Positions 44,115 to 56,608 of a stretch of 64,000 nucleotides of DNA are shown here, piece after piece. The position numbers were made by a program, and so were the translations under genes. The notes under the pieces were generated by a model, which had not been told where the DNA came from, did not search any database, and saw nothing but the letters and a program-made list of their open reading frames with translations. The DNA comes from Gymnopilus junonius (Eukaryota > Basidiomycota > Agaricomycetes > Agaricales > Galerinaceae). Numbering within the stretch: the stretch's first letter is position 1; each line of letters opens with the position of its first letter. The stretch spans positions 620,001-684,000 of the forward strand of contig JADNYJ010000006.1 in NCBI GenBank assembly GCA_015501075.1, read 5' to 3'.

Positions 44115-47100
44115 TCATGACGACGACCCTGGCAATGAGGAAGCACTCTCGTCCAAAACAAGCGGCCCAGGAATCTCGCCCATCCGTTGCCCATGTACAC
44201 GGAACCGATATAAGCACGTAAAATGCTCCTGGCCCCAATTATTTAGCACCCTCAAAACGACGATGCCAAAGTCAATTCCGAGATCCCTAATGTCCGGATC
44301 CACAAGGAACGTCTGCACATTTTTGGAAGAGTGTACATCGTACGTGAAATTCACCAAACGGATGTATTCGGGACGTATGGGCAGCGTCGGTGGATAGACA
44401 AGTGCTTCTTCTTCAGGCAACCCAGCCTCCTTCCTCCGCTCAGCCCTCTCCGCCCTCCAAGCTGCTACTTTCTCGGTATTATCCTGACCCTCCAACAAAC
44501 CCCAGACCTCCATATCTCTAGGCGCACTGCGCAGGTCATAGGCCAATTCTTTCGCGATATGATCGATAGTCACTTCCTCCACATAAATTGGCGCAGCGAG
44601 GTGAATCCCAAGTTGTCCTGTAACACCAGCAAAAGGATAGCAATGGCCGGAATACAAGTCAGGGTGCAGAGCGACAATCGGGGGAAGGGTTTCGTATCCA
44701 GCAAAGCCGGTGACGAGACTCTTCAGCTGGTTAACGACACCACGAGGTGAAATTTCCAGTCGTTCCGAGGTCAAGCTGGGGATAACCCTAGCGCCGCCCG
44801 AATGCAAGGCGTAATCAGGTTTGGCAACACCACCATCCTTGGTGCTGAGGGATACGGCAGCGTCAACCATATGAGAGATGAGGGCGGAAACGTCCTGGCC
44901 GTCTGCCGACTTGATTTGCAGAACCGACTTGGAGCCGGATCCAGCAACTTTGTTCCACCAGGCGGCGCCGGACAAAGGGGCAGCTGCGGGTGCAGGTACA
45001 ACAGCCGCAGCTTTCTTGCCAAGCTCCAAAGCCTCTCTTACACCACCTTCGACACCACCAAGGCGCTCTTCTAAAAGTCTTAGCTGAATTCTAGCATCCT
45101 CATCGGTAACTGCTGCAGGCGCCTTTTGATCCTTCTCGTATTGTCTCTGTTGAGCAATAAGTTGTGACTGAAGAAGCTCGACGTCCTGCTTTACGTTGGT
45201 GATGGTCTTGCTAACAGATTCCCGAGCCTTGATCTCAACGTCCTTGAGTTTCTTCGCCTCTTCAAATAGCCGTCCTTCCACATAGTTCACACGTCCGAGA
45301 AGGTCGGAGTAAACCTTAACCCCATCATCCGTCTTGGCCTTGGTCCGTTCACTGTCTGCCGACAGTCCAGAAAGGGCAGTTTCGATGGCCAAGAGTCGCT
45401 GAGCTAGTTCTGAGATATCGGCGGGCGGAGCAACGGGGGCTTGATAAACAGGTGTCCGTGACGGGAAGGAAAGACTGGGAATGTATGAACCAAGGAAGGA
45501 ACTTTGCATTGCGTACCAAGCCAAAAGGAGGACAAGAGATGGTAACGCATATTTGAATGTAGGACCAACACTCCGCGCCCATCCTGCTGGCCGACGGAGT
45601 ATAATATCAAATGTCGTCCCGAACACTTGTCCAAAAAGAAAAGTAAACATGCTGAGGAGTGAAAGAAGGCGGGATAACGTCCAATGTGATAACTTAAAAA
45701 TAATATGTACCAGGCTGCCTAGTAAACCGCCTATGGAGAAGGAGCGCGCGGGAGCATGAGGAGCAGGTGTCCTAGACCTTGATCTGCGACGTTGAGAGGG
45801 CTGGCGGATTTGCGGCTCTGATATCGCGGGAAGAGCGCTTTCATCTATTTCTGGAATAGAGTCGAGACCCTGATTGGCAGAACTCAGTGAATCGTCTTGG
45901 CCATGTCGGGGTGGATCTAGTGAGAAGCGCGAGTCAGAAGTACGGGATAGAGGCGGATTTGAGGTCCGTGCACCTGATGATTGCAGCTGCGTGGATTGCT
46001 GTACATCTTCATTCAAATTGAAAGAACTTTGAAATAAAGTACTAGACTTACAACATCTATTGGTCCGTTGTCGTCACTATCACTGTCATATTCGTCAGGA
46101 CCTCCGAGGTTTCCTTTAGTCCCATGACCCTTCCGACGTCGCCTCTTATCTGAACCGACGACAGGTAAACTTGTCAAAGGCCCTCCAGCAGGCCCTTTCT
46201 TGGTCTTTTTCCTTCTTCTCCTCGTCTTATCGTCGTCAGAGTACTCTGATTCCTCTTCTTCCGATAATGACGGTTTATAAGCCTTGTTGTCGACAGACAT
46301 GCGGTTGCGTTTATGAGCGGCATTAATCCGTTTTTGAGTCTGGTAGGACTGCTCCTCCTCGGCATAATCGTAACTTGAGTCATTACCATTTGTATTACCA
46401 TTAGCAGGAGGATGTTCGACCGAACGGTTTTCCGGTTCCCGTGATCGCTGCCGAACATAGAATGCAGCTGCACCTAGTGCATTCTTTGCGAATGTCAAAC
46501 TGGCCTCCAAGGGACTTTTGGCGCGGCCATTGAGAACCCTTGAATCGCCTTCGCCTTCAGAGTCAGGCACGTGCAGTGATGAAGTAGACTTTGAGGGCGG
46601 CTTTCGTATAGTGGTACTAGTAGGAGCTCGACCAAGTTTATCTGGCGGAGCTGCGAGTCTTTTATGAGATTGATTACCGAGGGTATTGATAGTGTTCTCA
46701 TATTCTTGCGAGGTGCTACGAGGAACGTGGCCCTTTTCGCGAGAAGAGGAAGCCCACGAGTTGTTGTGCGGATTGTTGTAGGTACTCATGCCGGAGTTGG
46801 CTGCTTGAAAAAGTGCGTTTGCGGTATTGACTGAGGTATCCGGAGGTAGCTTTGTGGGATCGACTGATGGTACTTGGGTCCTGGTACCGCCTACGCGAAA
46901 GTAATCTCCTGCTGATTCGCGTTGCTTAATTTTGGCAAAACGCTGGAGTGTAGTTTCTTGATCGTCGCCCTGTCCGTCTTCAAGGGCTTGCTGCCCGTTC
47001 CTGGGACGCGAAGGAGAAGTAGGCTTCGGTGGAGATCGAGAACCGAGAGGTGCGCTAGAGGTGGCATGATGGTTAATGAAGAACATGCAGCAGCAAGACA

Positions 47101-47230
47101 AAAAAAGACACGGAACAGACCCGTAAGCGTAGGATGTAGGTGGATAGTTTGTGCTGGACGGTGGTTTTCCGAGAAAAGTGTGATGATCGAGACGTCTGCC
47201 TTGACCTAGAGGTGTGCCCGAAAATGACAT
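44115..47230 (-). CDS. SAD1: SUN-domain protein of the inner nuclear membrane (Sad1-like)
   Basis: SUN proteins sit in the inner nuclear membrane and bind KASH partners in the perinuclear space, linking the nucleus (and in fungi the spindle pole body) to the cytoskeleton. Three exons (introns 45999-46051 and 47054-47119) give about 998 residues. The N-terminal 450 residues are polar, with basic runs (RRRRKKTKKG, KRRRRKGHGTK) suited to nuclear localisation. A membrane helix (LPSLVLLLAWYAMQSSF) follows, preceded by another hydrophobic stretch. Next come a coiled coil (about ISELAQRLLAIETAL to LEERLGGVEGG) and the SUN domain: HSGGARVIPSLTSERLEI, LHPDLYSGHCYPFAGVTGQLGI, PRDMEVWGLLEG and FTCLYRFRVHGQ. 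It ends GSSS at 44115. The gene is complete. Confidence 0.88.
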
Positions 47231-48868
47231 GTAACAAGTCCGGGCTACGAGGAGAATAGCACGCGATTGTCAGCAGTGAGTATAGATAAGAATGCAGATT
47301 GATAGCAGGAGAATCAAGTGAGCCTCGAGGATGGTCGCTGAGTGTTGCAAGAGAGATCGCAAATCCTGCCAAACATGGATCAAAGCGCGTTCGTGTTTGT
47401 CTTTGTTTGTCTGCCGCCTCAATACACAATGCCTCCTGACAACAATGTATTGTTGATTCAAATTTCAAAGGCCAGCGCACTGGGCCAATGCCAGAGGCCC
47501 GACGGTGCTTGCAATTGTCTCCGCAATTCAGTGGCGCGTTCAATTACCTTATGTCACCTTCCGTCCGCAACCCACCAAAAGTGCACGACAGGCTACTTAC
47601 TTGTTGCATCCAAACGCGAGATCTCAGTAATCTCTTCATATTAATCTTCCAAGCCAGGGTTCTGCAGGGCCGACGCCGGTGAATTTATGCCCGGTACTTA
47701 TTTGGGAAGATGCGCCACATTCATCCTTAAATCAACTAATTTTTCGAGTGTAAGACAAGGCAGTGACACTTCTAAAAGCACCTAAATAAAATAGCTTCAG
47801 GATTAGCCAGATTAATTTTGGCAGTTCTACTTATATTCTGTAACCACCAAGTCTCTATCCAATGCAACTCTGTATGGCCTTTATTCAAATTACCTAAGGC
47901 CTCTAACATGTCGACTTAATGACCACCAATGACGAGTCGGCTTCCAAGCTTCGCCTCAACACGTTGATCTTCTTACGGATGATAAATCTTTAACTCGTTA
48001 CCTGAATGGGTTTCGAACCATTGAGGCGGTTTCTCCACACAGTTCTAAGCTATCTCTCGGATTAGTATGGACCATTGTTGCAGGATTAGATAAGAGACCA
48101 ACCTCTGTATTTCTGGCTAGTTAAACGTCTGATATCCTTCTGCTCCTTCCTAATGATTGACATTCCTACCCTTACTATCATACAGAGATGAACTTGCTGG
48201 CGAACAGATACTGTCAGTGGCTCCTCATCTAGATAGTATGTAATTTGGATGACCTGCTGACAACAGGGTGTACATGAGAACCTGATCAATGATGACACCT
48301 ACTTAGACAGGCAGCAGTAAGGAAGAAAGCCTGGCGACCTGAGAAAAATATAATCCGGTCTTTCCTTGATGGTGGACCAGGTACGATACTAATAGCTCCT
48401 TGCCGTGACAGTAGAGTTCTGATCTTAGCAGAGAAAAAATGATCAAGGAGATGTTCTGAGCACCTGCCGTAAATCCCAACCCAGAGTATCATTTCTGTAG
48501 GGAAAGCTGTAGTTTAATGCCAACCAGGCGCCCTTGGTATCTTTGACAGGTGGTCGTTCTCAGAAATATACTGTATCAACTAGCTGGGTATTCTGAACTC
48601 TCAGTGAGCTAGATGTATGGTTACATGTAATACAACAACATGAATGTGATCCTACCAAAATAAGTTATACCGTCCGAAGAAAATTACACGTGTAGCAGTA
48701 TGGATGATAATGAGGACATGCAAAAATGCCGTCGGTGTTTGGTTTGGGGTAGCGCGAGTAAATGAGAGGGATGATTTTACGGACGAGGTAGAGGGGTTTC
48801 TGCACGAGAACCGCCCGACTCTTTTTTACCCTGCGGATAATCAAGCATCAATAAACTTCCCAGCAAAA
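47231..48868. other. Intergenic, no gene recognised
   Basis: Over 1.6 kb no frame longer than about 100 codons shows domain signals or matching splice sites. The left end is the promoter of the SUN gene. The middle (47700-48700) has mixed composition without obvious repeats and resembles eroded sequence. Confidence 0.5.
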
Positions 48869-50298
48869 CTAATTATAAAGCCAAGAAGTGCTCACTGAAG
48901 AATTCCACTCATCCAGAGGAACGGAATACTCCTCGCGTGTGACCACAACACCACCATGGGCAAGGGCAATAGCAGGCCTTCTAGGCGGGTTATCATTCAT
49001 ATGCTGTGTACTCGACATGTGGTCGTAGCTGTTGTTGTCATTTTTCCCAATCTTCATACGGCTGTTGAACACAACCATCATCGTTGTCGAGTACACTTTG
49101 CCTAGAATCGCCGACGTCGTCTGGTAATATGTGGGTTTACCAGGGAGAAGAGATAGTGCAAGATTGACAATAGCGATCGTGGCTGTAGGTCATATGAGCT
49201 TGGGACACCGAGTACCAAATTTAGAAGATGATGTTAGAACCAACCTGTCAGAGTACCTGTTTCTACGATCAACCGAATCAATCTTTGAACGACTCGTTGT
49301 GTCGGCTTCCATGCTGACTTGCGTTTTGAGAGCTATTTTAAATCAAGGAGGTCATGTCAGCGCCTAACATAAGTTCTAAATCACCATCAAAGACTCACGT
49401 AGTATGTCATACCAGCCGCAATAACTACATCACATGCAGCGCTTCCACCATTCCAAACCTTGTGAATTGTAAGATAACAGCTAGATTATTATTAATTCAT
49501 GAGAAAAGAACGCACTCCTGTTGCAATGAAAGTCTTCGTGATCAGAAAATCAGTGAAGAGGGTTACTTGGTGTGCGATAATCCCCGTCGCGATCCCACCG
49601 CCCAGTTGGAAAAGGGCAAGCTAGACAAAAAAAAAGTGTCAGGACCTTTGTGATACTTCAAGAAGAAAAATGCCTAACCAAGAAAATCAAAGCAGAAACA
49701 ATGTAGGATTTCGCCAAAACGTAGATGCGATAGGCATAGAAGACTTGCACAACGAAGGCGACTAAATAAAAAAAAGCGCTCAATCAACACTTTTCTGTGT
49801 TTGCGGAAGCCATGGCAGACTCACCGACTGAACTAATGATCGGTATTGAGAACCAAAGACTTCCTCCGTTAGCGATTGCCTCAATGTTGCCAAATCCTGT
49901 GGCAAACGTTTGGAAGGCTTTGTCGGCCAACATCAAAGTCTGGGCCACCTCAGCAGCATAGACGCCGTAAACAAGTGCTTTTGTCCCTCTGGGGTCGTTC
50001 GGAAATGCCAGATAGTATACATCTAGCCGCAATCGTTAGTTTAATGAAAGAGAAGATTCAACAAACCACTCACAAACTTGCATAGAAAGGACCCCGAATA
50101 ATCCCCAGTGCAGTAGGTACCCTACAACCTATGGGCGCGTCAGTCGGGCACATTAGGTAAGAATTCACATTGATCTACCAGAGGGCCTGCACTGCAGGAG
50201 AATGATTTACGTTAATGGAGAATTGTTACAACGAAGGAATGAAAGACATACATCCTGCCGATGTCGGGGGGAAGGGGCGGTAAACTGCTGCTATCCAT
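48869..50298 (-). CDS. Multi-span membrane protein of the DUF6534-like mushroom family
   Basis: The start at 50298 gives MDSSSLPPLPPDIGRIAGPL. Exons then read VVGYLLHWGLFGVLSMQVY, VYYLAFPNDPRGTKALVYGVYAAEVAQTL and IANGGSLWFSIPIISS. Further hydrophobic exons contain FVVQVFYAYRIYVLAKS, LFQLGGGIATG and RLIRLIVETGTLT, and the polar tail is TREEYSVPLDEWNSSVSTSW. The alternation of about seven hydrophobic segments, the early GYLLHWGLFG block and the RLIRLIVETG block are what I remember of the DUF6534 family, which is greatly expanded in mushrooms. Its biochemical role is not known. Introns are short and phases agree. Exon boundaries in the middle (49370-49740) are less certain. Confidence 0.7.
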
Positions 50299-52005
50299 TG
50301 CACGAATGAAAAAGGATAGGAAGCAGTTCAATGAGGCTCATTCAGCTCACTTATATACATAATTCTTGTGACGTTCAAATAGCACCGTGAGGCAGCAACT
50401 TACTCCATCAATTGTTACATCTGAACAATCCGCCGTTTCAAATGTCGCTGGCTATGTGAAATAACCCCATTTATCGTTTTAGATAATGCGGCCAAGGACG
50501 GTGCCTTTCTATTCTTAGAATTATCTCCCATCTGGATAACCAAGTGATTGTAACGCACCTTTACATTGGACTAAGCAACACTCAGGTGTGAATAAAATAT
50601 TGCCACTTCAGCATACAAGACTTAATAATGCTTTCAATCAATAGCAAACAGAATCGGCCATTCGAAGAGTTGACAATGACACTGACGGAATCTGACCCTC
50701 TTGATCCACCTGACCATGAAACACGAGTTTAGAACGTTGGAATGAATATTTACGAACGTGGAGCAGGTGGCATAATCTCCGGTTCTAGTCCAAGCGCTGG
50801 GTATATGATTACCTTTCGACTGCATCAATCAAAAGAAGTTGATATGATAAGCTGCCTGGGAGGTAGAGACTCTAAATCAGTAACGCACCTGCTGGACCAT
50901 TGTCCTTCCTGGAGGAAAAGCACGCCTTCACGACGTCGGCACTCAGGATTTTCCTTCGCGTACCTGCGATCAATCAGATCGCGATAGATAGGCTGTTAAA
51001 GCACATCGTCGGTCATCTACACATGGCTACGACCCCTTCCGACACTAATCCCGACACTTGCCTTCGGAAAGCAAGGTTGAATAGAGTCAGATGCGCCCGG
51101 TTTTGCCCTATGTCCGACAATACTGGAGCATTAGCGCCTGTTGTCAAAGTGTGAAGGGCCCGGAGACGTAATGATCATGAGAGCAGCATGCGAAGCATGG
51201 GACCTTTACGTTGATATCCAGCTCAGGGTGACATGTTGTTACAAAGGTCCGATAGAAATGAAGGTTTTCTATAATTCAGCGAGAGTTTGAAACGGCGACT
51301 AAGAAAATTCACTAGAAAATCAACGTGCTAATCTCTAAGCAGGAAATTTTGCAGTCATGTACAACTTTTGCATATACACAAGGTTGACCAAGAATTTGGG
51401 ACATAAGGTTAGTGTGGAAGACACAGGAGCATTTCCGCGTCTCAAAGCTGAAGGAATGGCGAGATTGAAACGGTGGTCACGGGTTGTCACGGTCCTTTTG
51501 GCAGGGCGCGGACAAGTTCTTCCAACGTCACGTCTTGTCACGCTTAAACGCACCTTCTGCATTACATCTGCCCTCACGAAGTCAAATGTACATGAATCTG
51601 CCCATGGCTCAGGATTCCTGCTTGAACAAGTCTCCTTGACGCTTTTGTAAATTTTTGTTTTATTTGATCAGAGCGATCTGGTCAGATCTTGCAAGAGATG
51701 CTGTTACATCAGCTGATTTGATGCACTCAGTTCCGCAAATCGAGTGCCTCTTCTGCAGACATCAAGAAACAAAGTACATGACATGGTAAGCAGTATGCTA
51801 TAGTATTTATGTGAATTTTTGTGGAAACCAAATGAGAGAGGAAGGTTTGCAAAAGTCGACGGTTTCAAACTCCCCATCGTTTCAAACACTCGATCAACGA
51901 TAGTACTGTACATAGAATTTAGACTGTCAATCTGCATTTACCTCTCTTCACATCCTTCGCCATGGTACGCTTCAAAGATGAGCGAAGGAATCGGTTGCCT
52001 GAATA
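50299..52005. other. Intergenic, no gene recognised
   Basis: In these 1.7 kb all frames are under 100 codons, with no domain signal, and no consistent splice series was found. It lies between the promoter of the DUF6534-like gene and the 3' end of the iminopeptidase gene. No terminal repeats or transposase remnants were recognised. Confidence 0.5.
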
Positions 52006-53874
52006 TCATTTAGAATATTTTTCTACGGAAAAAGCATAACGAACTTCAACAAGCAGTTTCTCAATGCCGGGTTCTCGAGAAGAGTGCCCTGCATCGGGCA
52101 CGATGTGGAGAGTGATTTCCGGCCATACCTAACTCGGTCAATGGAGAAGGTATTTTCTCAGGCCATTGTCTTCCTTACTTTCTTAAGCGCATAAGCGGTG
52201 GTCGCCTAACGTAAAGGAAGTCATCATCGAGTCAGCGCCGAAGCTTCGATAAAAGGGGTTTTGAACCTACAGGACAAACGACGTCATATCGACCCTGAAC
52301 GACAATCGTAGGTATATGACGTCTAGCGCCCATAAGTGGGTAATCTCCGTAGAATAATACCACTGAAAATACGCACATCTTGTCAATCTCTTGGGATTCC
52401 AATAGTTGACCATCCCTCATGAACCCCTGAAAATTGTCCCGTACTTGCCATCACACTATGAGTTGAATAACTACGAGTAATTACGCACCTGATTGACGAA
52501 GTAATGATTCTCAATTCGAGCAAAGGCGCTGAAAAATTATTCATGTCATTACATCAAAGTAAAAGATGGCCTGAGTAACACCTACTTCGCAAATTTGTCG
52601 TCATCTGCGTGAGCGACATGTGCAGGGTCCACATATAATTTGCATGTCACCATTCTGTGAGGCCGAGAACAATTACTTAAAGGTCAGACGGATCAATGAC
52701 CCAGGGATACTGACTCCCATTTTGCCCAAGCCTTAGCTGCTTTGATACGGGTTTCCTCGTCGACTGAGTTCAGCTGGGCATGATAAGCCAGTATCATATC
52801 GTGTCTTTCGGATTCCGGAATAGGAGCGAGGTACTCGTCCCTAGATATAAAAAATGAGAATGCTGTAATCATCGGCGGGTAATAAGATATAAAAATACCA
52901 TGCTTCAGGGAATATGTGAGAGGCACCGTCTTGATAGAAGAAACTCAGCTCGCTGTTGAAGTATGATATCGGAACTTCGTTTTATACGGAGGACCGTAAT
53001 TCTGACCTCTTGCGCAGCGTGAAGATGCCACTGTGGTAGTTTTTGGGATTCATAATCAGGTCAAATGCTTGGATTAAAAGATCTAAAGGAAATACACACC
53101 GTAAGACGAGACTCTTGACCCTGTTTGGATGGCTCTAACAATGGATTGAAGGAAAGCGTTGGACTTTATATTGGCTTACACACCTGTGCGTAAGCGAGAG
53201 ACAATGTCGAACCCTTTACAAGTTGTTCTGAGAATTGAAACAGGCAATCAAAATGACAAGGAACACATACCCACGAACCCCCGAATACGTGCCATTTCTC
53301 GATTTTCAGATGTTCTCTCAACTTTTCTATGTCTTTAACGAGGTCCCAGGTAGTATTGTCTTCCAGAGAAGCATTCCTAGTGGTATTCCATGACGCGCAG
53401 TTGGTAACCAATGATTGGAATTTCTTACGGGGTTGATTTTCCCGCCCCCCTTTGGTCGAATAAGATGATCTAGAATATCCGAAGTAGATAGAAGTTTCTC
53501 CTTCAAAGTTTCTCTTGATGAGGGTTCCCCTCCTTACCTTGTATTTATCCGGGTTGAAGAACCCCCTATCGGTCGTATCTACGCCGCCACCGGGCCCGCC
53601 TACGACCATATAGGTATCCCAAATGCTTTGATCAAAATATAATAAATCGTTCATACCGTGCAAGAAGACAACTTTGTTTCAATGTCAGCTTAATGACGAA
53701 CCAGAGATTCCTTTCATACCAGGAGAGCCATCCTTCTTTCCAGATACTTCATAGCTTTTGATAACAATCTTGAACTTCATCCAATATGGAATCACTGCAA
53801 AGAACTCACTATAGGGTGTGAATATCAGAAACCTTCAGCGTACTAACTTCCAAAGTTTGTGCTAGAGAATACAT
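52006..53874 (-). CDS. Proline iminopeptidase (alpha/beta hydrolase, peptidase S33)
   Basis: Removes N-terminal proline from peptides, probably in the cytosol. Many short exons join to MYSLAQTLEVSTLKVSDIHT, then YYEVSGKKDGSPV, the oxyanion-hole motif LHGGPGGGV, and ILFDQRGAGKSTP. The nucleophile elbow GGSWGSTLSLAYAQ follows, with the catalytic serine split from its neighbours by an intron. Next come HPNRVKSLVLRG, the acid loop VVQGRYDVVCP and the histidine loop VPDAGHSSREPG, ending SVEKYSK at 52006. All catalytic elements of family S33 are present in order and the length is normal. An earlier ATG at 54042 opens a 30-codon frame (MLNFGLSKFGPSVF) that stops after splicing, so I place the start at 53874. 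Confidence 0.85.
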
Positions 53875-54249
53875 TGCATCAAAGATCCGGATTGTCGATG
53901 AAAGGCTTTAAGAAGGAGTAGCGAGCAAGGGTCAAGGCGCACAAAACCTAACCTTATCGGGAGGCGGGCCGATCTGCTGTTGCTTGTCGGGGCTTGGGTC
54001 AAACACAGATGGTCCAAATTTAGAAAGACCGAAGTTCAACATCGTTCATCTTCCAACATCTTTGCCGAAATCCAACGAAACGACACCCTTGACGCGCCTT
54101 TTCTTTCATATTCACGCGTATTATCTGCTGAATTTTGCTCTTAAATGGTAAGTCTTATCTTGTCCTTCTTTTTACTTCCTGATGCCGCAGAAACAGATCT
54201 CAACGACCCCTTGTTACTAACGTCCAAACACTCCAATCCAAGACTCAAA
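53875..54249. promoter_or_regulatory. Shared promoter of iminopeptidase and membrane-protein genes
   Basis: The two genes diverge from this 375-base stretch. On the minus side a short upstream frame starts at 54042. On the plus side an ATG at 54145 is followed at once by GTAAGT and an acceptor near 54190. This looks like a leader intron, because the joined frame meets a stop. Confidence 0.4.
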
Positions 54250-56305
54250 ATGGCCGCTTCATCTGCAACTCACGAATCCGAAATATCAGAACCTCAAAGT
54301 ACTCTCGTCCATACAAGAAATATCTCAACCGTCTCGAGTACTACCCATACAAGCACTACCCTCCACTCCCAACCATATGAACCACTGCTTCGGCCCATCA
54401 CACCTGCATCAGGAGAGTATTATGATGTTGCCTCCCACCAGTCTAGGACCTCCGATAGGATTCTCTCTCTGTCACGATGGTCACGATCCAATGTCGATAG
54501 ACGCACGCCTTCTGTTCATGACGAGAAAAAGGTTTACCCCGAGGAAAGGCCACATCGAAAGTTTAACCTGCTACGGTGGAGCAAGAATACCTTACAAATT
54601 GTATTGGGTGAGTCGCACCCCCACGGTCGCGTTTTACCTACTAACAAACTATCAGGTATATGGTCTTTATACTGCATGGCCAGATACCTATGGGCATTTA
54701 CAATATACGAAAGCACCACTGGCCAAGCAGTTTCTCTTGCTCTTGCAGTCTCAACAGGCCTGTCCTTCGCCTTTGCAGCTTGTGCAAGCTTCCTGTATAT
54801 AGCTCAAACGAGTCTTCTAGTGAACGGATTCTCGGTTCACGCCCTAGTCTCCCTTCGTTCAACGCTCCATTATTTATCTTCATGCTGTCTTTTTGGCCCG
54901 AGTCTTGTCAATTTGATTCTCATCCTAGTCTGGAGGAAGACTTCAGACCTTGAGCTACAGACTCGACATCGTTGCAGACTTGACGTTGACCTTGTGTGGT
55001 CAACTAGGTATTCGCTTTGCAACCATAAAATCCGGAATTGGGGAGTCTGGGTCACCCTGTCTGTTATCCGCCTTCTTATTACTTTGATTATTATTGTAAG
55101 TCGGAGAACGGAGACAAGGCATGGAAGAATGGTGCTGATGAACTACCTCCTATTTAGATTGCATTTCATTCCATTATCTCGTCACCACAATTTGTACCGG
55201 TTCGACGGCATCAAAAATCTCGCTACCCAAGGAGTAAAAATCACATACTCGTCTTGATTCCTGCCAAACTCCTCTCATGTCTGGAAACTCCAGCACGTCG
55301 GTTGCCATTTCACACCCTAACCATGATCAAGGTTCCCCTCGTCAGCCGTCAGATACCACATCCGGAAAGTCATCCCCAAGGAATCGCCTCCGCCCAACTA
55401 GGTCCCGTTCTTCTGTATCTTCTGTGGAGGGTGGTCAAGCACCCAGTTATGATAACCCCGACTTCATTCCAATGCCCTTCGACAACCGTGTCTCTGAGCC
55501 TAACTTTACCGACCGCTTCCTGGCTATAATTTCTCACCTAACGCGTGAAACAGAAGAAGCAATAGCCTTCGCTCGTTCAGATGGATCCAGATCTTCAGGA
55601 CATACATCGAATTCTCCTTCCCCTGTATCCCTTAATGAACCCATGGACATAGATATGGAACATGGCCATGACCATCAAGAAATCTATGACAACGAAGACG
55701 ATGACTTCTACGCGTCCTCTCCGCTTCATAACCTTTCTTCAAATGACTACCATGGTCCTCACATGGCAGAAGAACACATCAGAATGCTCAATGGCTATGT
55801 CAGGCGCATGCCAACAATTGAGTCTATGGGCTCGCGTGAATGGAGGAGCAGTATTGGAACTTCTAGTCAGAACACAAATCGGGATAAAGAAAAGCCATTC
55901 TCATCAAGCAGGCCACCTACCAGAAATGCGCGCCTATCATGGACTGAGACGGAATTTTCTGGTAGCAGCGACGCTCACAGTCGATCAAATAGTCTGACTG
56001 CACAGGCAGAGCTCATTGTGGGCATGTTTGGCAAAGCCAATGCATCGGAAGTTGGGGAACTCATGCGCCGAGGAGAGACGATCAGGATGGTTGACGGTCT
56101 GTCGGCTAACGATGACAGTTCTGAGGCGCTGGGAGATGGTTATGCATCAACGACATCTGGAAGCAAAGATTCTTACCATACAGCGTCAAGCGGAAGCACA
56201 GTGAATTCTTTGAAGGTTGCATTGCTAGACGCGGCCCAATCTCCTTTACCCATTCTTTCGGAAGATAGACTGTTGGAGGCTAAAACGACTTCCGAAAGTC
56301 ATTGA
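54250..56305 (+). CDS. Multi-pass membrane protein with long disordered C-terminal tail
   Basis: The model has four exons (introns 54608-54655, 55096-55157, 55234-55331) and about 615 residues, with frame kept throughout. The start is MAASSATHESEISEPQ at 54250. A polar N-terminus ends in RKFNLLRWSKNTLQIVL. About four to five hydrophobic helices follow: SLYCMARYLWAF, AVSLALAVSTGLSFAFAACA, LFGPSLVNLILILVW and VTLSVIRLLITLIIII. After a basic stretch the tail is Ser/Asp-rich (SPRQPSDTTSGKSSPRNR, EIYDNEDDDFYASSPLH). The third intron is inferred because the membrane part and the tail are in different frames. It has a CCCTAACC branch-like site but a weak acceptor (CAAG). The alternative is two genes, the second starting at 55277 (MSGNSSTSVA). 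No family was recognised. Confidence 0.6.
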
Positions 56306-56608
56306 CATTTCTTTGTATTGTAGTTGAACTTTTCTTTCTCTTTCATTGCTTGTTTGCCTGGAATTGACGCATTTGACTCCTTGGCTTCGACTTCATGTAT
56401 ACCACTCTTCCTCATAGTGATGTACAATACTTACTGTAGAACTTTTCTGTCTGTGATGACAATTGGCTCTGATTGGTTAGTTGTTGCAGAACGGCCACGA
56501 GATTATGGAGATATTATTGACGGGCGTCAGGGTCAATCGTTATAAAAATCATCCAGTTACGTTTGATTTTTTTCTGTAGAGACCTCTTTAGCAGGCCTTC
56601 CTTATACC
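56306..56608. other. Short intergenic region
   Basis: This is T-rich 3' flank followed by the promoter of the lipid-transfer gene. Nothing specific was seen in it. Confidence 0.5.

Noticed and set aside
48001..48040. Possible tRNA B-box (GGTTTCGAACC-like)
   Set aside because: No matching A-box, acceptor stem or terminator run at the right distances.
54042..54049. Upstream ATG as start of the iminopeptidase
   Set aside because: The 30-codon frame stops soon after the first splice junction. The ATG at 53874 gives an N-terminus typical of the family.
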